Shown here: piece after piece, positions 37,019 through 46,284 of the stretch
Numbering within the stretch: the stretch's first letter is position 1
Layout: every line of letters starts with the position of its first letter
NCBI GenBank assembly: GCA_010672585.1
Contig: JAAHGF010000018.1
Coordinates: forward strand, 141,428-205,427
Source: Okeania sp. SIO1I7
GTDB taxonomy: Bacteria; Cyanobacteriota; Cyanobacteriia; Cyanobacteriales; Microcoleaceae
Direction of reading: 5' to 3'
DNA: 64,000 nt
Notes under the pieces: model-generated
Database searches by the model: none
What the model was told of the DNA's origin: nothing
Seen by the model: the letters and a program-made list of their open reading frames with translations, nothing else
Made by a program: the position numbers and the translations under genes

Positions 37019-40000
37019 TCAATTATTACTTCTACCAAAATTAGCCAGAAGTAAATACGAACAAGGAACAAGATAAAGAGCAACAAGTGTTGAACCCCCA
37101 ACACCACCTGCGATCGCCACAGCTAGAGGAGGCCAAAAACTACCACCTCCTAACAATAAGGGAACAAACCCAATCATTGTGGTTAAGGTTGTAGCAATTA
37201 CATGACGAGTTGAACGTAGAACTACTTTTAGGGTAGCTCGACGGTTGCCTTGAGATGCTTCTGGGTCTTCCAGGATAGCAGCCATAACTACAACTGAGTC
37301 ATTAATGGCAATTCCCACTAAACCAAATGTGCCAATCAGACTCATAAATCCAAAGGGATAGCCAAATAACCATAAACTAAAGAATCCTAATCCTACGGCA
37401 CAAATAGCAACTAAACCAATGATGGAAGCTGCTCGAAATGAATTTAAAGATAACACCAAAATTGAGGCTGATAACACTAATATAACTGGCAGAGTTGAGA
37501 AAAGATTTCCTTGAGCATTCCCTTGTTGTTCTGCCTCTCCAGCAGCTTCAGACCAATACCCAGATGGTATTTCAAAACCTGAATCATTTAACTTTTGCTG
37601 CCATTTTGTCAGAACTTCTGAAGGTAAAACACCAGCAGCGATAAAACCTTGAATGGAGTTTACTCGTCTGCCGTTACGTCTTCTAATGACTGAAAATTGT
37701 GGCTCTAATTCTACTTCTGCTAAAGCTGATAGAGGTATTGTGTCTGTTGCATTCAGACGATTTTGATTGAGACTGGAACCAGTCGGTTGTAAATCTAGGG
37801 ATTTAATTTGGCTAAAGTCTCCTCTTTGAGTATTTGACACTCGCACCCGCACTGGTAATTCTTCAACACCTTCGAGAATAGAACCTCCCAAATTTCCCTC
37901 TAGTAAAGTATCTAACTGTTGCGAAACAGCAGCGCGGTCGAGTCCTGCTAAACGAATCTCTTCTTCATCCACTAGCAATTTTAGTTGAGGTCGAACGTCG
38001 TTTAAGGTGCTGCGGGTATGAGTTACCTTCGGAGTTTGAGCTAATAGCGCTCTTGCTTGTTCTCCTATTTGTTGTAGCTCCTCTAAGTTGGGACCATAAA
38101 TTCGTAGTTCTACTGGTGCATCAAAAGGAGGTCCCTGTTCCAATAGCCGCACCAAAATTTGAGCTTCAGGAAATGCGCGATCGACTTCTGCTTGAATTTT
38201 GTTTACTAATTCTGGTTTAGCGATCGTATTTAGCTGCAAAAATCCTTGAGCATAATTGAGATATCGTTCTTTACCTACTTTTAAGTTATAGTAATACTTG
38301 GGTGCACTACGGGCTAAAAACCATTGTAATTCATCAATTTCTGGGTATTGTAAAATTAATTCTCGGACTTGTAGAGCAGTATTTCTTGTTTTTTCAATTG
38401 AGGTGAGAGCAGGTAATTCTAATTCAATTTGTACTTGGTCTCTATCTACTTGCGGAAAGAATTGTTGGGGCAGAGTTCCTAGCTGAACTATACCAGTTAT
38501 TGGTAAAATTAAACCTAATAATATTCCTAACAAAGGAGCACTATATACACTGCGTAAACTTAGTTGATAAATTTCAGTTAAATAAGAATTTGAAAATCCC
38601 GTTTTCCACCATTGCTGTTTAGTTTTTTGCCAGGAATTACGACCGGGATTGTGGTATAACTTTGCAGTTATTGCCGAACTGATTGTAATTGATATTAATA
38701 GTGAAGAAAGCACAGCTAAAATCACACTAATACCGATACTACCAACAAATTCTCCTGAAGGACCAGGCATAATTGCAATGGGTAAAAATGCCAGAGCTGT
38801 AGTTAAAGTTGATGCCATTAAAGGCATAAATAAATGATGAATTGCTTTAGTAATTGCCACTTCCGATTTTAAACCTGAAGCTACACCTTGACTAACTTCA
38901 TCAACAACAATAATTGCTGTATCAATTAATAGCCCTAAAGCTACAATTATTCCAGTTATTGACATTTGATGTAGAGGTATATCTAACAATCCCATCGAAC
39001 CTAGAACCATACAAGTTGATAAAGGTAGGGCTAAACCAACAACAATTGCAGATTTCCAACCCATTAAAAAGACTGTAATTGCAAATACCAGAAATCCACT
39101 AATAAACAAATTGAAAATCAGACTGTCTAGACGGTTTTCAATATAATTACTTTGATTAAAAATAATCTCTAGCTTCAGACCTGTGCCTAGTTGTTCACGG
39201 AATTTATCAATTTCTGCTTCTGCTGTTTTTGCCCAAAGGTCTATTTGATAATCTGATTCTACAAATACCCCTAACGCAGCAGCAGGACGACCATTAATTA
39301 AAGTTAATTCTCTGGGGGGGTTAATAATAGTTTTCTTCACTTCGGCAATATCGCCAAGTAGAGCAAATTGTCCTTGTTCACTAAAGTTAATTGGAATACT
39401 CCGAATCCTTTCTAAAGAATCTAAATCTGATTCTATTTCTAATAGTAAATCATTATTTTGGCCGCGTAGTAAACCTGCTGAAACCTTAGCATCGCTCTGT
39501 TGAATTTGTATTGATAATTGTTCAGGTGTTAGCCCAATACTAGCTAACTGAGTCTGGTCAATTTCTACTACAATTTCTTCATCTTGCTTGCCAAAAATAT
39601 CGATTTTTTCCGTTCCCGATAATCCCAACAATTCATCTTTCAATAATTCAGATAAACGATTGACAATTGCATAATTAGGTTCGCTATCTTGTTCCCAAAT
39701 TAAAGCTGCAATCAAAGCATAAGCCTTAATTTCAACCTCTTCTAGTCGTGGCGGACTTGCACCGACAGGTAATTCAGGAGCAGCTCTATTTAATCGCTCT
39801 CTAATTCTTAACCAAATTGCATCAGCATCAGCCTCTTCAACAGAATCTAACAATTCAATATTGATAATTGAACTACCCGCCCTAGAGTCTGATTCGTAGC
39901 TTTTAATTTCCTCAATTTCAGATAATTCTTCTTCTATTTTTTCTGTAACTAAAGCTTCAACTCGTTCAGCATCAGCTCCAGGTAAAAAAGTTGTTACGAC

Positions 40001-40129
40001 CGCCACGCGAGAAACTAATTCAGGGTCTTCAAGTCGTGGCAACGTGAAAAAAGCTGAAATTCCCCAGGTGAGAATTACCAGTATTGCCAGAATTAATAAT
40101 CTAAAGTTTCGATAAAATAAGGTAGTCAT
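37019..40129 (-). CDS. RND efflux transporter, inner-membrane subunit (copy 2)
   Basis: 1036 aa, closely similar along its whole length to the copy at 29910-33017 (for example PARLEEVEIKAY versus QPRLEELEARAY; GPPFDAPVELRIYGPNL versus GPPFDAPVEMRIYGPNL). It has the same twelve-helix, two-loop plan and the same altered relay residues (IDTAIIVVDEV, VAINDSVVV). The two pumps may form a heteromeric complex with the membrane-fusion protein at 44377-46284, as in some tandem RND systems, or be recent duplicates with different substrates. ATG at 40129. Together with the MFP, Uma2 and CHAT genes it lies on the minus strand, in operon-like order but with repeat-filled gaps. Confidence 0.9.
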   Translation of the reverse strand: MTTLFYRNFRLLILAILVILTWGISAFFTLPRLEDPELVSRVAVVTTFLPGADAERVEALVTEKIEEELSEIEEIKSYESDSRAGSSIINIELLDSVEEADADAIWLRIRERLNRAAPELPVGASPPRLEEVEIKAYALIAALIWEQDSEPNYAIVNRLSELLKDELLGLSGTEKIDIFGKQDEEIVVEIDQTQLASIGLTPEQLSIQIQQSDAKVSAGLLRGQNNDLLLEIESDLDSLERIRSIPINFSEQGQFALLGDIAEVKKTIINPPRELTLINGRPAAALGVFVESDYQIDLWAKTAEAEIDKFREQLGTGLKLEIIFNQSNYIENRLDSLIFNLFISGFLVFAITVFLMGWKSAIVVGLALPLSTCMVLGSMGLLDIPLHQMSITGIIVALGLLIDTAIIVVDEVSQGVASGLKSEVAITKAIHHLFMPLMASTLTTALAFLPIAIMPGPSGEFVGSIGISVILAVLSSLLISITISSAITAKLYHNPGRNSWQKTKQQWWKTGFSNSYLTEIYQLSLRSVYSAPLLGILLGLILPITGIVQLGTLPQQFFPQVDRDQVQIELELPALTSIEKTRNTALQVRELILQYPEIDELQWFLARSAPKYYYNLKVGKERYLNYAQGFLQLNTIAKPELVNKIQAEVDRAFPEAQILVRLLEQGPPFDAPVELRIYGPNLEELQQIGEQARALLAQTPKVTHTRSTLNDVRPQLKLLVDEEEIRLAGLDRAAVSQQLDTLLEGNLGGSILEGVEELPVRVRVSNTQRGDFSQIKSLDLQPTGSSLNQNRLNATDTIPLSALAEVELEPQFSVIRRRNGRRVNSIQGFIAAGVLPSEVLTKWQQKLNDSGFEIPSGYWSEAAGEAEQQGNAQGNLFSTLPVILVLSASILVLSLNSFRAASIIGLVAICAVGLGFFSLWLFGYPFGFMSLIGTFGLVGIAINDSVVVMAAILEDPEASQGNRRATLKVVLRSTRHVIATTLTTMIGFVPLLLGGGSFWPPLAVAIAGGVGGSTLVALYLVPCSYLLLANFGRSNN

Positions 40130-40510
40130 TTTCAGTTATCAGTTATCAGTATCTAGTAGGTTGGGTTAAGCGACAGCGCAACCCAACAATTACAATTAAC
40201 AATTAATAATTAATAATTAATAATTAAATAATTCTGGTTTAAAGCCTCCCCTTTTAAGGGGAAAAAAAAATAATATTTCCTTATTCTCAATCCTCTCGGT
40301 TTTAACCAGAGGTAATTATCCATTATCCATTATCCATTATCAATTAATGAAACATCTTTGTTGTTTGTTGGGTTTCCTTACGTCAACCCAACCTACAAAG
40401 TAGTCGTCAGAGAATGACAACCCTATATTTTTTGGTAGTCCTGTGCTTACCACACCTCCCACCCTCCCCACACTCTCTATCTAATTACACCAATGCCACC
40501 GAATTTGATA
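40130..40510. repeat. Family G element with family E core
   Basis: GTAGGTTGGGTTAAGCGACA at 40156 and AACCCAACCTAC ending 40396 are inverted ends of a family G element. Its second copy lies at 43331-43534. A family E piece (40233-40315) and an AT array sit inside. Pyrimidine-rich DNA follows to 40510. Confidence 0.6.
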
Positions 40511-43252
40511 TCATTCCCACTCCCCCTGTAATATAAATGCTCCCCAATAATACGGACTTATCCCACCCTCCCACATCTGCAATTGCGCTGCCCGCAACGC
40601 TTCCACAGGCGATAACCCCTGCTCCAACATCCCCTGATAAAACTGCGACATCAAATCTGCCGTTGCAACATCATCCACAACCCACAACGAACCTACCACC
40701 CGTTTTGCTCCTGCATACATAAATCCCCTTGTCAACCCTACCAAACCTTCTCCTTTAATATCTTTCCCCTTAGCTGTTTGACACGCACTTAATACTACTA
40801 ATTCTGCTGGCAAATTCAGATTGAAAATATCATTCAGTCGCAGGAAACCGTTTTGCCAGTTACCATTTTTATCTACTAACGACATGATAACCCCTGATAA
40901 TTCTGGTTGCCTACCATTAGCAAAACCATGAGTGGCAAAATGTACAATCTGATATTTGCCTAATTCCTGACTGGTTGCTTTTTCTCGGTTAGCTTGGAAA
41001 TCAAAAGCTTGAGTGCGTTCTGACTCTGGTATTAAAGCCATAATTGCTTTTGCTTCAGTGCGAGTAGCAGGAAGTCTATCCCACCTAATACCAACATCTC
41101 TAGCTGCTCTGTCTAATTGTTGTGCCTCTAGGGGAAAAGCTCGACTGCGGTTTTCTGACGTAGATGCTGTAGTAGTTTTACCACTGATAACTGATAACTG
41201 ATCACTGTTCACTGAAATGAGTCTACTATCTTCCGGGCTAAATACTGGATCGGCAATAATAGCCACTTTTTTTGGAGCAAGTTTCCGAGATTTTGTACCG
41301 TTGCGGATGTTGGCAATAGTAGTAGCTGAAGGCAGATGTACTATTTCGTGGTTAACTATTAAAGGTTGATAACCATCACTTTCTCCATCGGTATTTGGTA
41401 TTGATAAGGCAGAAAAAGGAATTTCTTGTAAGAAGCGATCAGCAACTATTAATAAACGTTTTTTGTTTAATTTATCGGCAACTGGTTTGAGCAGAATTTC
41501 TGTCAGAGCATCAGCAGCACTATCAATTTTTGTAATATCATTGCGTTCCTGTGGACTTGTTATTCTTACCATCAACTCTATAGCAGCATTTTTAATTTCT
41601 GCTTGGGGAGGGAGTTGATAGCTGTTGATGCTGTCTTTGGTGACTGCCCACAAATAGCTGCTTTCTTTTCCCAGAGAATATTGTAGGAGTAAGGTGTCCT
41701 TATCTAATACCTGTTGTTGAACTTCTTTGAAAGTGAGGGGTTGAGGTTGGGTTAGGGCTGCATAATTTGGGCTTGCGATCCGAATTTTGGCGCGGAGTTT
41801 GTCGTATTCATCTATGAGTTGGTCTCTTGTTTGTTCGATGTTGGCTTTTTGTTTGGGAGTGTATTCTCCACTGAGGAGTTTGATGCGTTGGGTTTCGATG
41901 GTGTTGAGTTGTTGTTGGAGTTTTCTTTCTGCTGATGCGAGTTGGGGATCTATTCCTTGGCGGATATCTACACTGGCTTCATTGAGGAGTTCGATGAGGG
42001 TACGAGCGCGACTGCGTTCGCTGGCGTGAAAAGCTTTGGAGTCATAGCCTTTGTTGGGGTTTTGTTGGTGCAGTTGCATGAGTAAGTTGATGTAGAATTG
42101 ATATCTATTCTGGACAGTGGCGAAGTAGGAGGCACGGATTTCTGGACTAGCAACTTTGGTACGGAGGTCTTCGATTATTTTTAGGGATTTTTCTATGATA
42201 GTTAGGCTTTCGGTGAGTTTGCCTTGGCTAGCTTTGAGCCGAGCGATATTATTGAGAGTGGTTGCTTCCGTACCTTTATCACCTACTTGCTGAAGTATAG
42301 GTAAAGCTTGCTGGTAGTAATTGAGTGCTTTTTGTTTTTCTCCTAAGCTATCGTAGACACGGCCAATATTATTGAGAGTTCGTGCTTCCCCACCTTTATC
42401 CCCTACTTGCCGTTTGAGAGGTAAAGCTTGCTGTAAGTAATTGAGTGCTTTTTGTTTTTCTCCTAAGTTATCGTAGACAGCAGAAATATTACTGAGAGTG
42501 GTTGCTTCCGTACCTTTATCACCTACTTGCTGAAGTATAGGTAAAGCTTGCTGGTAGTAATTGAGAGCTTTCTGTTTTTCTCCTAAGTTATCGTAGACAG
42601 CGCCAAGATTATTGAGAGTTCGTGCTTCCCCACCTTTATCCCCTACTTGCCGTCTTAGAGGTAATGCTTGATTGTAGTAATTGAGGGCTTTCTGTTTTTC
42701 TCCTAAGCTATGGTAGAGACCGCCAAGATTATTGAGAGTTCGTGCTTCCCCACCTTTATCCCCTACTTGCCGTCTTAGAGGTAATGCTTGATTGTAGTAA
42801 TTGAGAGCTTTTTGTTTTTCTCCTAAACTATCGTAGACAAAGCCAAGATTATTGAGAGTGGCTGCTTCCCCATCCTTATTGCCTACTTGCTGAAGTATAG
42901 GTAAAGCTTGCTGGTAGTAATTGAGTGCTTTCTGTTTTTTTCCTAAGTCACTGTAGACACGACCAAGACCAAGAAGTGTAAGTCCTTCCTCACCCAGGTT
43001 CCCCGTTTTCCTAAATAGTAATAGTGCCTCTTCCCATTTAGCTATAGCTTGCCTCCGAGATTCTCCTGTACCTTGCTTAAATAGTTCATATCCCTGATTC
43101 AATAATCTTTCTGCCTCAGCATTGGGGTCTGTCTGAGCAATAACTTCTCCGTTATTCAAAATACTTGGCAACATTAATACAGAAAAACCGACATTAAATA
43201 ACATCAGACTATTAACACTCAGAATAGACAACCATCGTATCGGAGAAACCAT
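40511..43252 (-). CDS. TPR-CHAT protein (caspase-like protease)
   Basis: 913 aa. The N-terminal hydrophobic segment (WLSILSVNSLMLFNVGFSVL) looks like a signal peptide or anchor. Residues about 85-360 are TPR units of 40 aa repeated with near identity (LGEKQKALNYYQQALPILQQ, VGDKGGEARTLNNLG). A helical linker follows. The C-terminal CHAT domain holds the His-Cys dyad: H775 in VHFATHGFANG and C824 in VVLSACQTAKG, followed by GEGLVGLTRGFMYAGAKRVV. CHAT proteases are clan CD, and TPR-CHAT proteins are also the protease arm of some CRISPR-Cas systems; none is present here. An in-frame repeat (41183-41215) adds the segment SVNSDQLSVISGK before the catalytic region. ATG at 43252. Confidence 0.88.
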   Translation of the reverse strand: MVSPIRWLSILSVNSLMLFNVGFSVLMLPSILNNGEVIAQTDPNAEAERLLNQGYELFKQGTGESRRQAIAKWEEALLLFRKTGNLGEEGLTLLGLGRVYSDLGKKQKALNYYQQALPILQQVGNKDGEAATLNNLGFVYDSLGEKQKALNYYNQALPLRRQVGDKGGEARTLNNLGGLYHSLGEKQKALNYYNQALPLRRQVGDKGGEARTLNNLGAVYDNLGEKQKALNYYQQALPILQQVGDKGTEATTLSNISAVYDNLGEKQKALNYLQQALPLKRQVGDKGGEARTLNNIGRVYDSLGEKQKALNYYQQALPILQQVGDKGTEATTLNNIARLKASQGKLTESLTIIEKSLKIIEDLRTKVASPEIRASYFATVQNRYQFYINLLMQLHQQNPNKGYDSKAFHASERSRARTLIELLNEASVDIRQGIDPQLASAERKLQQQLNTIETQRIKLLSGEYTPKQKANIEQTRDQLIDEYDKLRAKIRIASPNYAALTQPQPLTFKEVQQQVLDKDTLLLQYSLGKESSYLWAVTKDSINSYQLPPQAEIKNAAIELMVRITSPQERNDITKIDSAADALTEILLKPVADKLNKKRLLIVADRFLQEIPFSALSIPNTDGESDGYQPLIVNHEIVHLPSATTIANIRNGTKSRKLAPKKVAIIADPVFSPEDSRLISVNSDQLSVISGKTTTASTSENRSRAFPLEAQQLDRAARDVGIRWDRLPATRTEAKAIMALIPESERTQAFDFQANREKATSQELGKYQIVHFATHGFANGRQPELSGVIMSLVDKNGNWQNGFLRLNDIFNLNLPAELVVLSACQTAKGKDIKGEGLVGLTRGFMYAGAKRVVGSLWVVDDVATADLMSQFYQGMLEQGLSPVEALRAAQLQMWEGGISPYYWGAFILQGEWE
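41183..41215 (-). repeat. Heptamer repeat captured in frame inside the CHAT gene
   Basis: ACTGATAACTGATAACTGAT then CACTGTTCACTGA is the same GATAACT array seen between genes (for example 10940-10966, 33021-33050 and 40134-40150). Here it is coding, giving SVNSDQLSVISG in the linker before the active-site His. Confidence 0.65.
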
Positions 43253-43330
43253 AGATATTACCCCTTTCTTAGCAACTAGAAAATTTCATATTAATATACT
43301 TCCTGTTAAAAAAAAGATATGCACTATCCA

Positions 43331-43534
43331 GTAGGTTGGGTTAAGCGACAGCGCAACCCAACAATTACAACTCTTGGTGGTGCTACATTGTAATGTTCGT
43401 GAATTGTCCAGCAATATTTGTTACCAGAATAGTGGGAGCATCTTGCTCCCATACTAGATATTCTTTTTTGCTGTATACCATTACGCGAGCAGGACGATCT
43501 TTTTTTTGGGTTTCCCTATGTCAACCCAACCTAC
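43331..43534. mobile_element. Family G MITE-like element upstream of the CHAT gene
   Basis: Left end GTAGGTTGGGTTAAGCGACA then GCGCAACCCAACA; right end TTGGGTTTCCCTATG then TCAACCCAACCTAC. The pair matches the element at 40156-40396, so the CHAT gene is bracketed by two same-orientation copies. Confidence 0.65.
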
Positions 43535-43548
43535 AAACTCAGGTTTCT

Positions 43549-44295
43549 TTAACTGCTTGGATCGACAAACTGTTCCACGGTATCCAAAGGCAAAGAAAGA
43601 GCCTCAGCAACTTGGGCGGTAGTCAAACCCATAGCCAATAATTTAGGAATAGCTGCTAACTGCTGTTGAGCAATAGTCTTTCGTTCCTCTTCAGCAATTT
43701 CAGCACGTTGACGCTCTTGTTCCCTCTGTGCCCGTATTTCTATCGGAGTAACAAAACGCTCTCCATCAGGCCGATACAATTGTAATTCTTTACCTTCTTT
43801 TTCAAAGCGAACTCCTAAGCGGGGACTAACCCAACCCTCCATTAATTTTATGGGAGTTAAAATTTTTCCCGAACGCAACCAACCTTTTAACCTGCCTGTA
43901 TCTGGATTATAAACATAGTATTCTTCTACTCCGAATTGAGTATAAAATTCTAATTTTGTTCCTTCCAACTCCGTAATACTATTACTAGGAGAAGCTATTT
44001 CAAATACAACTTGGGGAGGAATATTATCTTCTTCCCATTGTTTGTAGGAACGGCGATCGCCTGGAGGACGACCGAAAACTACCATGGCATCGGGAGCTTG
44101 TTTTACCCAAGGTTGTCTGTATTGAGGATACCAAAATAAGTCTCCGGCAACGAAAACATTTGGGTCGTCTTTATAGAGGTCAGCTAAACCCCAAACAATA
44201 ATAGTAATTAAACGGAATTGAACAGTATTATCAGCCAAAGGTAAACCGTCACTTTCTGGATAGATAATTTCTGGTGTTGTGGAAGATGTCATCAC
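43549..44295 (-). CDS. Uma2-family (DUF820) putative endonuclease
   Basis: 248 aa. The PD-(D/E)XK-like core is visible: VKQAPDAMVVFGRPPGDRR (Asp), IPPQVVFEIASPSNS (Glu), and TKLEFYTQFGVEEYYVYNP with the conserved Lys. The C-terminal 60 residues (REQERQRAEIAEEERKTIAQ then KLLAMGLTTAQVAEALSLPL) form a coiled coil plus a helical tail seen in many cyanobacterial members. These proteins are abundant in cyanobacteria and their role is not established; restriction-like and transposon-derived roles have been proposed. It lies between the CHAT gene and the membrane-fusion protein on the same strand. Its ATG at 44295 is followed by a second in-frame ATG. Confidence 0.85.
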   Translation of the reverse strand: MMTSSTTPEIIYPESDGLPLADNTVQFRLITIIVWGLADLYKDDPNVFVAGDLFWYPQYRQPWVKQAPDAMVVFGRPPGDRRSYKQWEEDNIPPQVVFEIASPSNSITELEGTKLEFYTQFGVEEYYVYNPDTGRLKGWLRSGKILTPIKLMEGWVSPRLGVRFEKEGKELQLYRPDGERFVTPIEIRAQREQERQRAEIAEEERKTIAQQQLAAIPKLLAMGLTTAQVAEALSLPLDTVEQFVDPSS

Positions 44296-44376
44296 AATTC
44301 ACCTCATAATTTGCTTTTAGTTTATAGGGTAACACAAGAGATAGTTATACTTCCGAATATCTATCTGAAATCATCC

Positions 44377-46284
44377 CTAGCGGGTCACACCTGAATTTGG
44401 CATAATATTTGTTGCATTAAAGCGTACTAACTGTCCTGGTGTTAATTGATTAGTTCCATTAGTCACAATCAAATCTCCCGGTTGCAACACTCCCCGCACC
44501 AGACTCCGGTCTCCCTCCGTATGCAACACCTCAACCATTCGTTTTTCAGTCTGATAAGTTCCCGCAGGTAAATCCAAATCTGATTGCGAAGGCGGTACAA
44601 GAGCATAACTTGCCAACAACCCCCGCTCTCCCCAAACTAAAGCAGAAGTAGGCAACCAATATCCTTCCATCTCATAAGTCTGATTTAATCCCAGACGAAC
44701 AACAGTACCAGGAGCAATACTTTGAGGTAGTGCCAAAATCACAGTTTGCGTCCGAGTCATAGAATCTACTTCCGGTAATATCGACAGCACTCTTGCATTA
44801 TAAATTCTCTCTCCCACCCTAACCTCCTGCTGACTGCCAACTCTCAGACTGGAAGTATTCGCTGGTGGCACCCCAACTCTAACTTTCCTTTCACCACCCT
44901 CAACCAAACGCACAACACCCTGACCAGCATTAACCACAACTCCTTCATCTAAATGTCGGACTGAAACAGTACCGGAAAAAGGTGCAAATAGAGTACTCTT
45001 TCTCAGAACAACATCAATTTCAGAAATTTGTGCCTCGAAACGTCTAATTTCTGCTTGTTGAGCCTCTATTTGTTCGCTGCGAGTTCCAGCAATAAGTTCG
45101 TCTAACTGACTTTGCACCTGACCCACCCTAGCTCGTTGAGCTTCTATTTGTTCGCTGCGAGTTCCGGCAATAAGTTCGTCTAACTGACTTTGCACCTGAC
45201 TTACCCTAGCTCGTTGAGCTTCTATTTGTTCGCTGCGAGTTCCGGCAATAAGTTCGTCTAACTGACTTTGCGCCTGACGTACCCGCGCTTGTTGAGCTTC
45301 TACTTGTTCCCTACGAGTTCCTGTTTCCAGTTTCTCTAGTTCGCTCTTTGCTTGCTCCAGTCTTGCTTGTAAAGTATCTGCTTGGGTTGAAGCTTCGTCA
45401 AACTGCTCCTGAGAAATTGCTCCTTCGGTATAAAGTTCTTCACGTCGTTTCTCCTGAAGGCGAGCGAGATTTAATTGTTCTTCTAAGTCCAAAACTCCCG
45501 AACGAGCAACTTCAATATCTTCAATACGCGCTCCGGTTTGCAATTCCTGTAATTTTGCTTGTTCTTGGAGTAGGGATGCGCGAGTCGCTGCTATTACTTC
45601 TGGTCTCGGTCCGGTTTGCAACTCCTGTAATTTTGCTTGTTCTTGGAGTAGGGATGCGCGAGTCGCTGCTATTACTTCTGGTCTCGGTCCGGTTTGCAAC
45701 TCCCGTAATTTTGCTTGTTCTTGGGCCAGGGATGCACGGGTGGCTGCAATTACTTCTGGCCTTGCTCCATTTTCTAGTTCTTTGAGAGTGGCGATCGCTC
45801 TATCTTTCTGTGCTATTAATACTGCTTTTTGAGCTTTTGTTTGGCTAGTGTCCAGTTGAGCGATAACTGTTCCTTTAGTTACTTCTTCTCCTTCTTCTAT
45901 ATATATAGATGTGAGTAAACCAGATTGTTCAAAACCTAATTCACTGGTTCTTTTGGCTTCTACAATTCCTGTGTAACTTTGGGAAACCGAATAGGAATTT
46001 ACTAATTTAATGGGGATAGCTTGAACGGATAGGATATTAGGAAGAGTGGTTTCTAAGTTTGGTTTGGCAGAAATATTCCGCTCCTGAATAAATTTTAGAC
46101 CGCCAAAAGCTATTCCTAAAGTAAGTAACACGAGGCCAACGCGAAGAAATTTTCTATTCTTGACTTTAGGCTTGAAATTAGTAACTTCTGACTGAATTGG
46201 TAAAGTTTCCATCTTTTCAGTTAAGATTTCCACTTTGCCATTAATTTCATGGGGTTTAGAGTCTAGCAAATTTTTCTCTTTCAT
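44377..46284 (-). CDS. HlyD/AcrA-type membrane-fusion protein with expanded coiled-coil hairpin
   Basis: 635 aa, larger than usual (380-450). A membrane anchor lies at about 49-66 (GLVLLTLGIAFGGLKFI). The lipoyl half-motifs (GFEQSGLLTSIYIEEGEEVT and APFSGTVSVRHLDEGVVVNA) bracket a long helical hairpin. That hairpin is built from 26-aa units: four ending GxRPEVIAATR/ARIEDIEVAR on the rising arm and four ending GTRSEQIEAQR/Q on the falling arm. The tip RREELYTEGAIS fits the RxxxLxxxxxxS motif that docks to TolC-type channels. It should bridge an RND pump and an outer-membrane channel. RND copies are 4.2 and 11 kb downstream on the same strand. The OprB-type porin upstream is divergent. Confidence 0.9.
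   Translation of the reverse strand: MKEKNLLDSKPHEINGKVEILTEKMETLPIQSEVTNFKPKVKNRKFLRVGLVLLTLGIAFGGLKFIQERNISAKPNLETTLPNILSVQAIPIKLVNSYSVSQSYTGIVEAKRTSELGFEQSGLLTSIYIEEGEEVTKGTVIAQLDTSQTKAQKAVLIAQKDRAIATLKELENGARPEVIAATRASLAQEQAKLRELQTGPRPEVIAATRASLLQEQAKLQELQTGPRPEVIAATRASLLQEQAKLQELQTGARIEDIEVARSGVLDLEEQLNLARLQEKRREELYTEGAISQEQFDEASTQADTLQARLEQAKSELEKLETGTRREQVEAQQARVRQAQSQLDELIAGTRSEQIEAQRARVSQVQSQLDELIAGTRSEQIEAQRARVGQVQSQLDELIAGTRSEQIEAQQAEIRRFEAQISEIDVVLRKSTLFAPFSGTVSVRHLDEGVVVNAGQGVVRLVEGGERKVRVGVPPANTSSLRVGSQQEVRVGERIYNARVLSILPEVDSMTRTQTVILALPQSIAPGTVVRLGLNQTYEMEGYWLPTSALVWGERGLLASYALVPPSQSDLDLPAGTYQTEKRMVEVLHTEGDRSLVRGVLQPGDLIVTNGTNQLTPGQLVRFNATNIMPNSGVTR

Noticed and set aside
42250..43000. 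Regular 120-bp repeats, CRISPR-like at first glance
   Set aside because: They are coding: 40-aa TPR units of the CHAT protein, with no spacers.
45348..45785. 145-aa + strand ORF opposite the membrane-fusion gene
   Set aside because: It is the antisense of the 26-aa coiled-coil repeats; repeat of LLLLVSVRFATPVIL is a mirror artefact.
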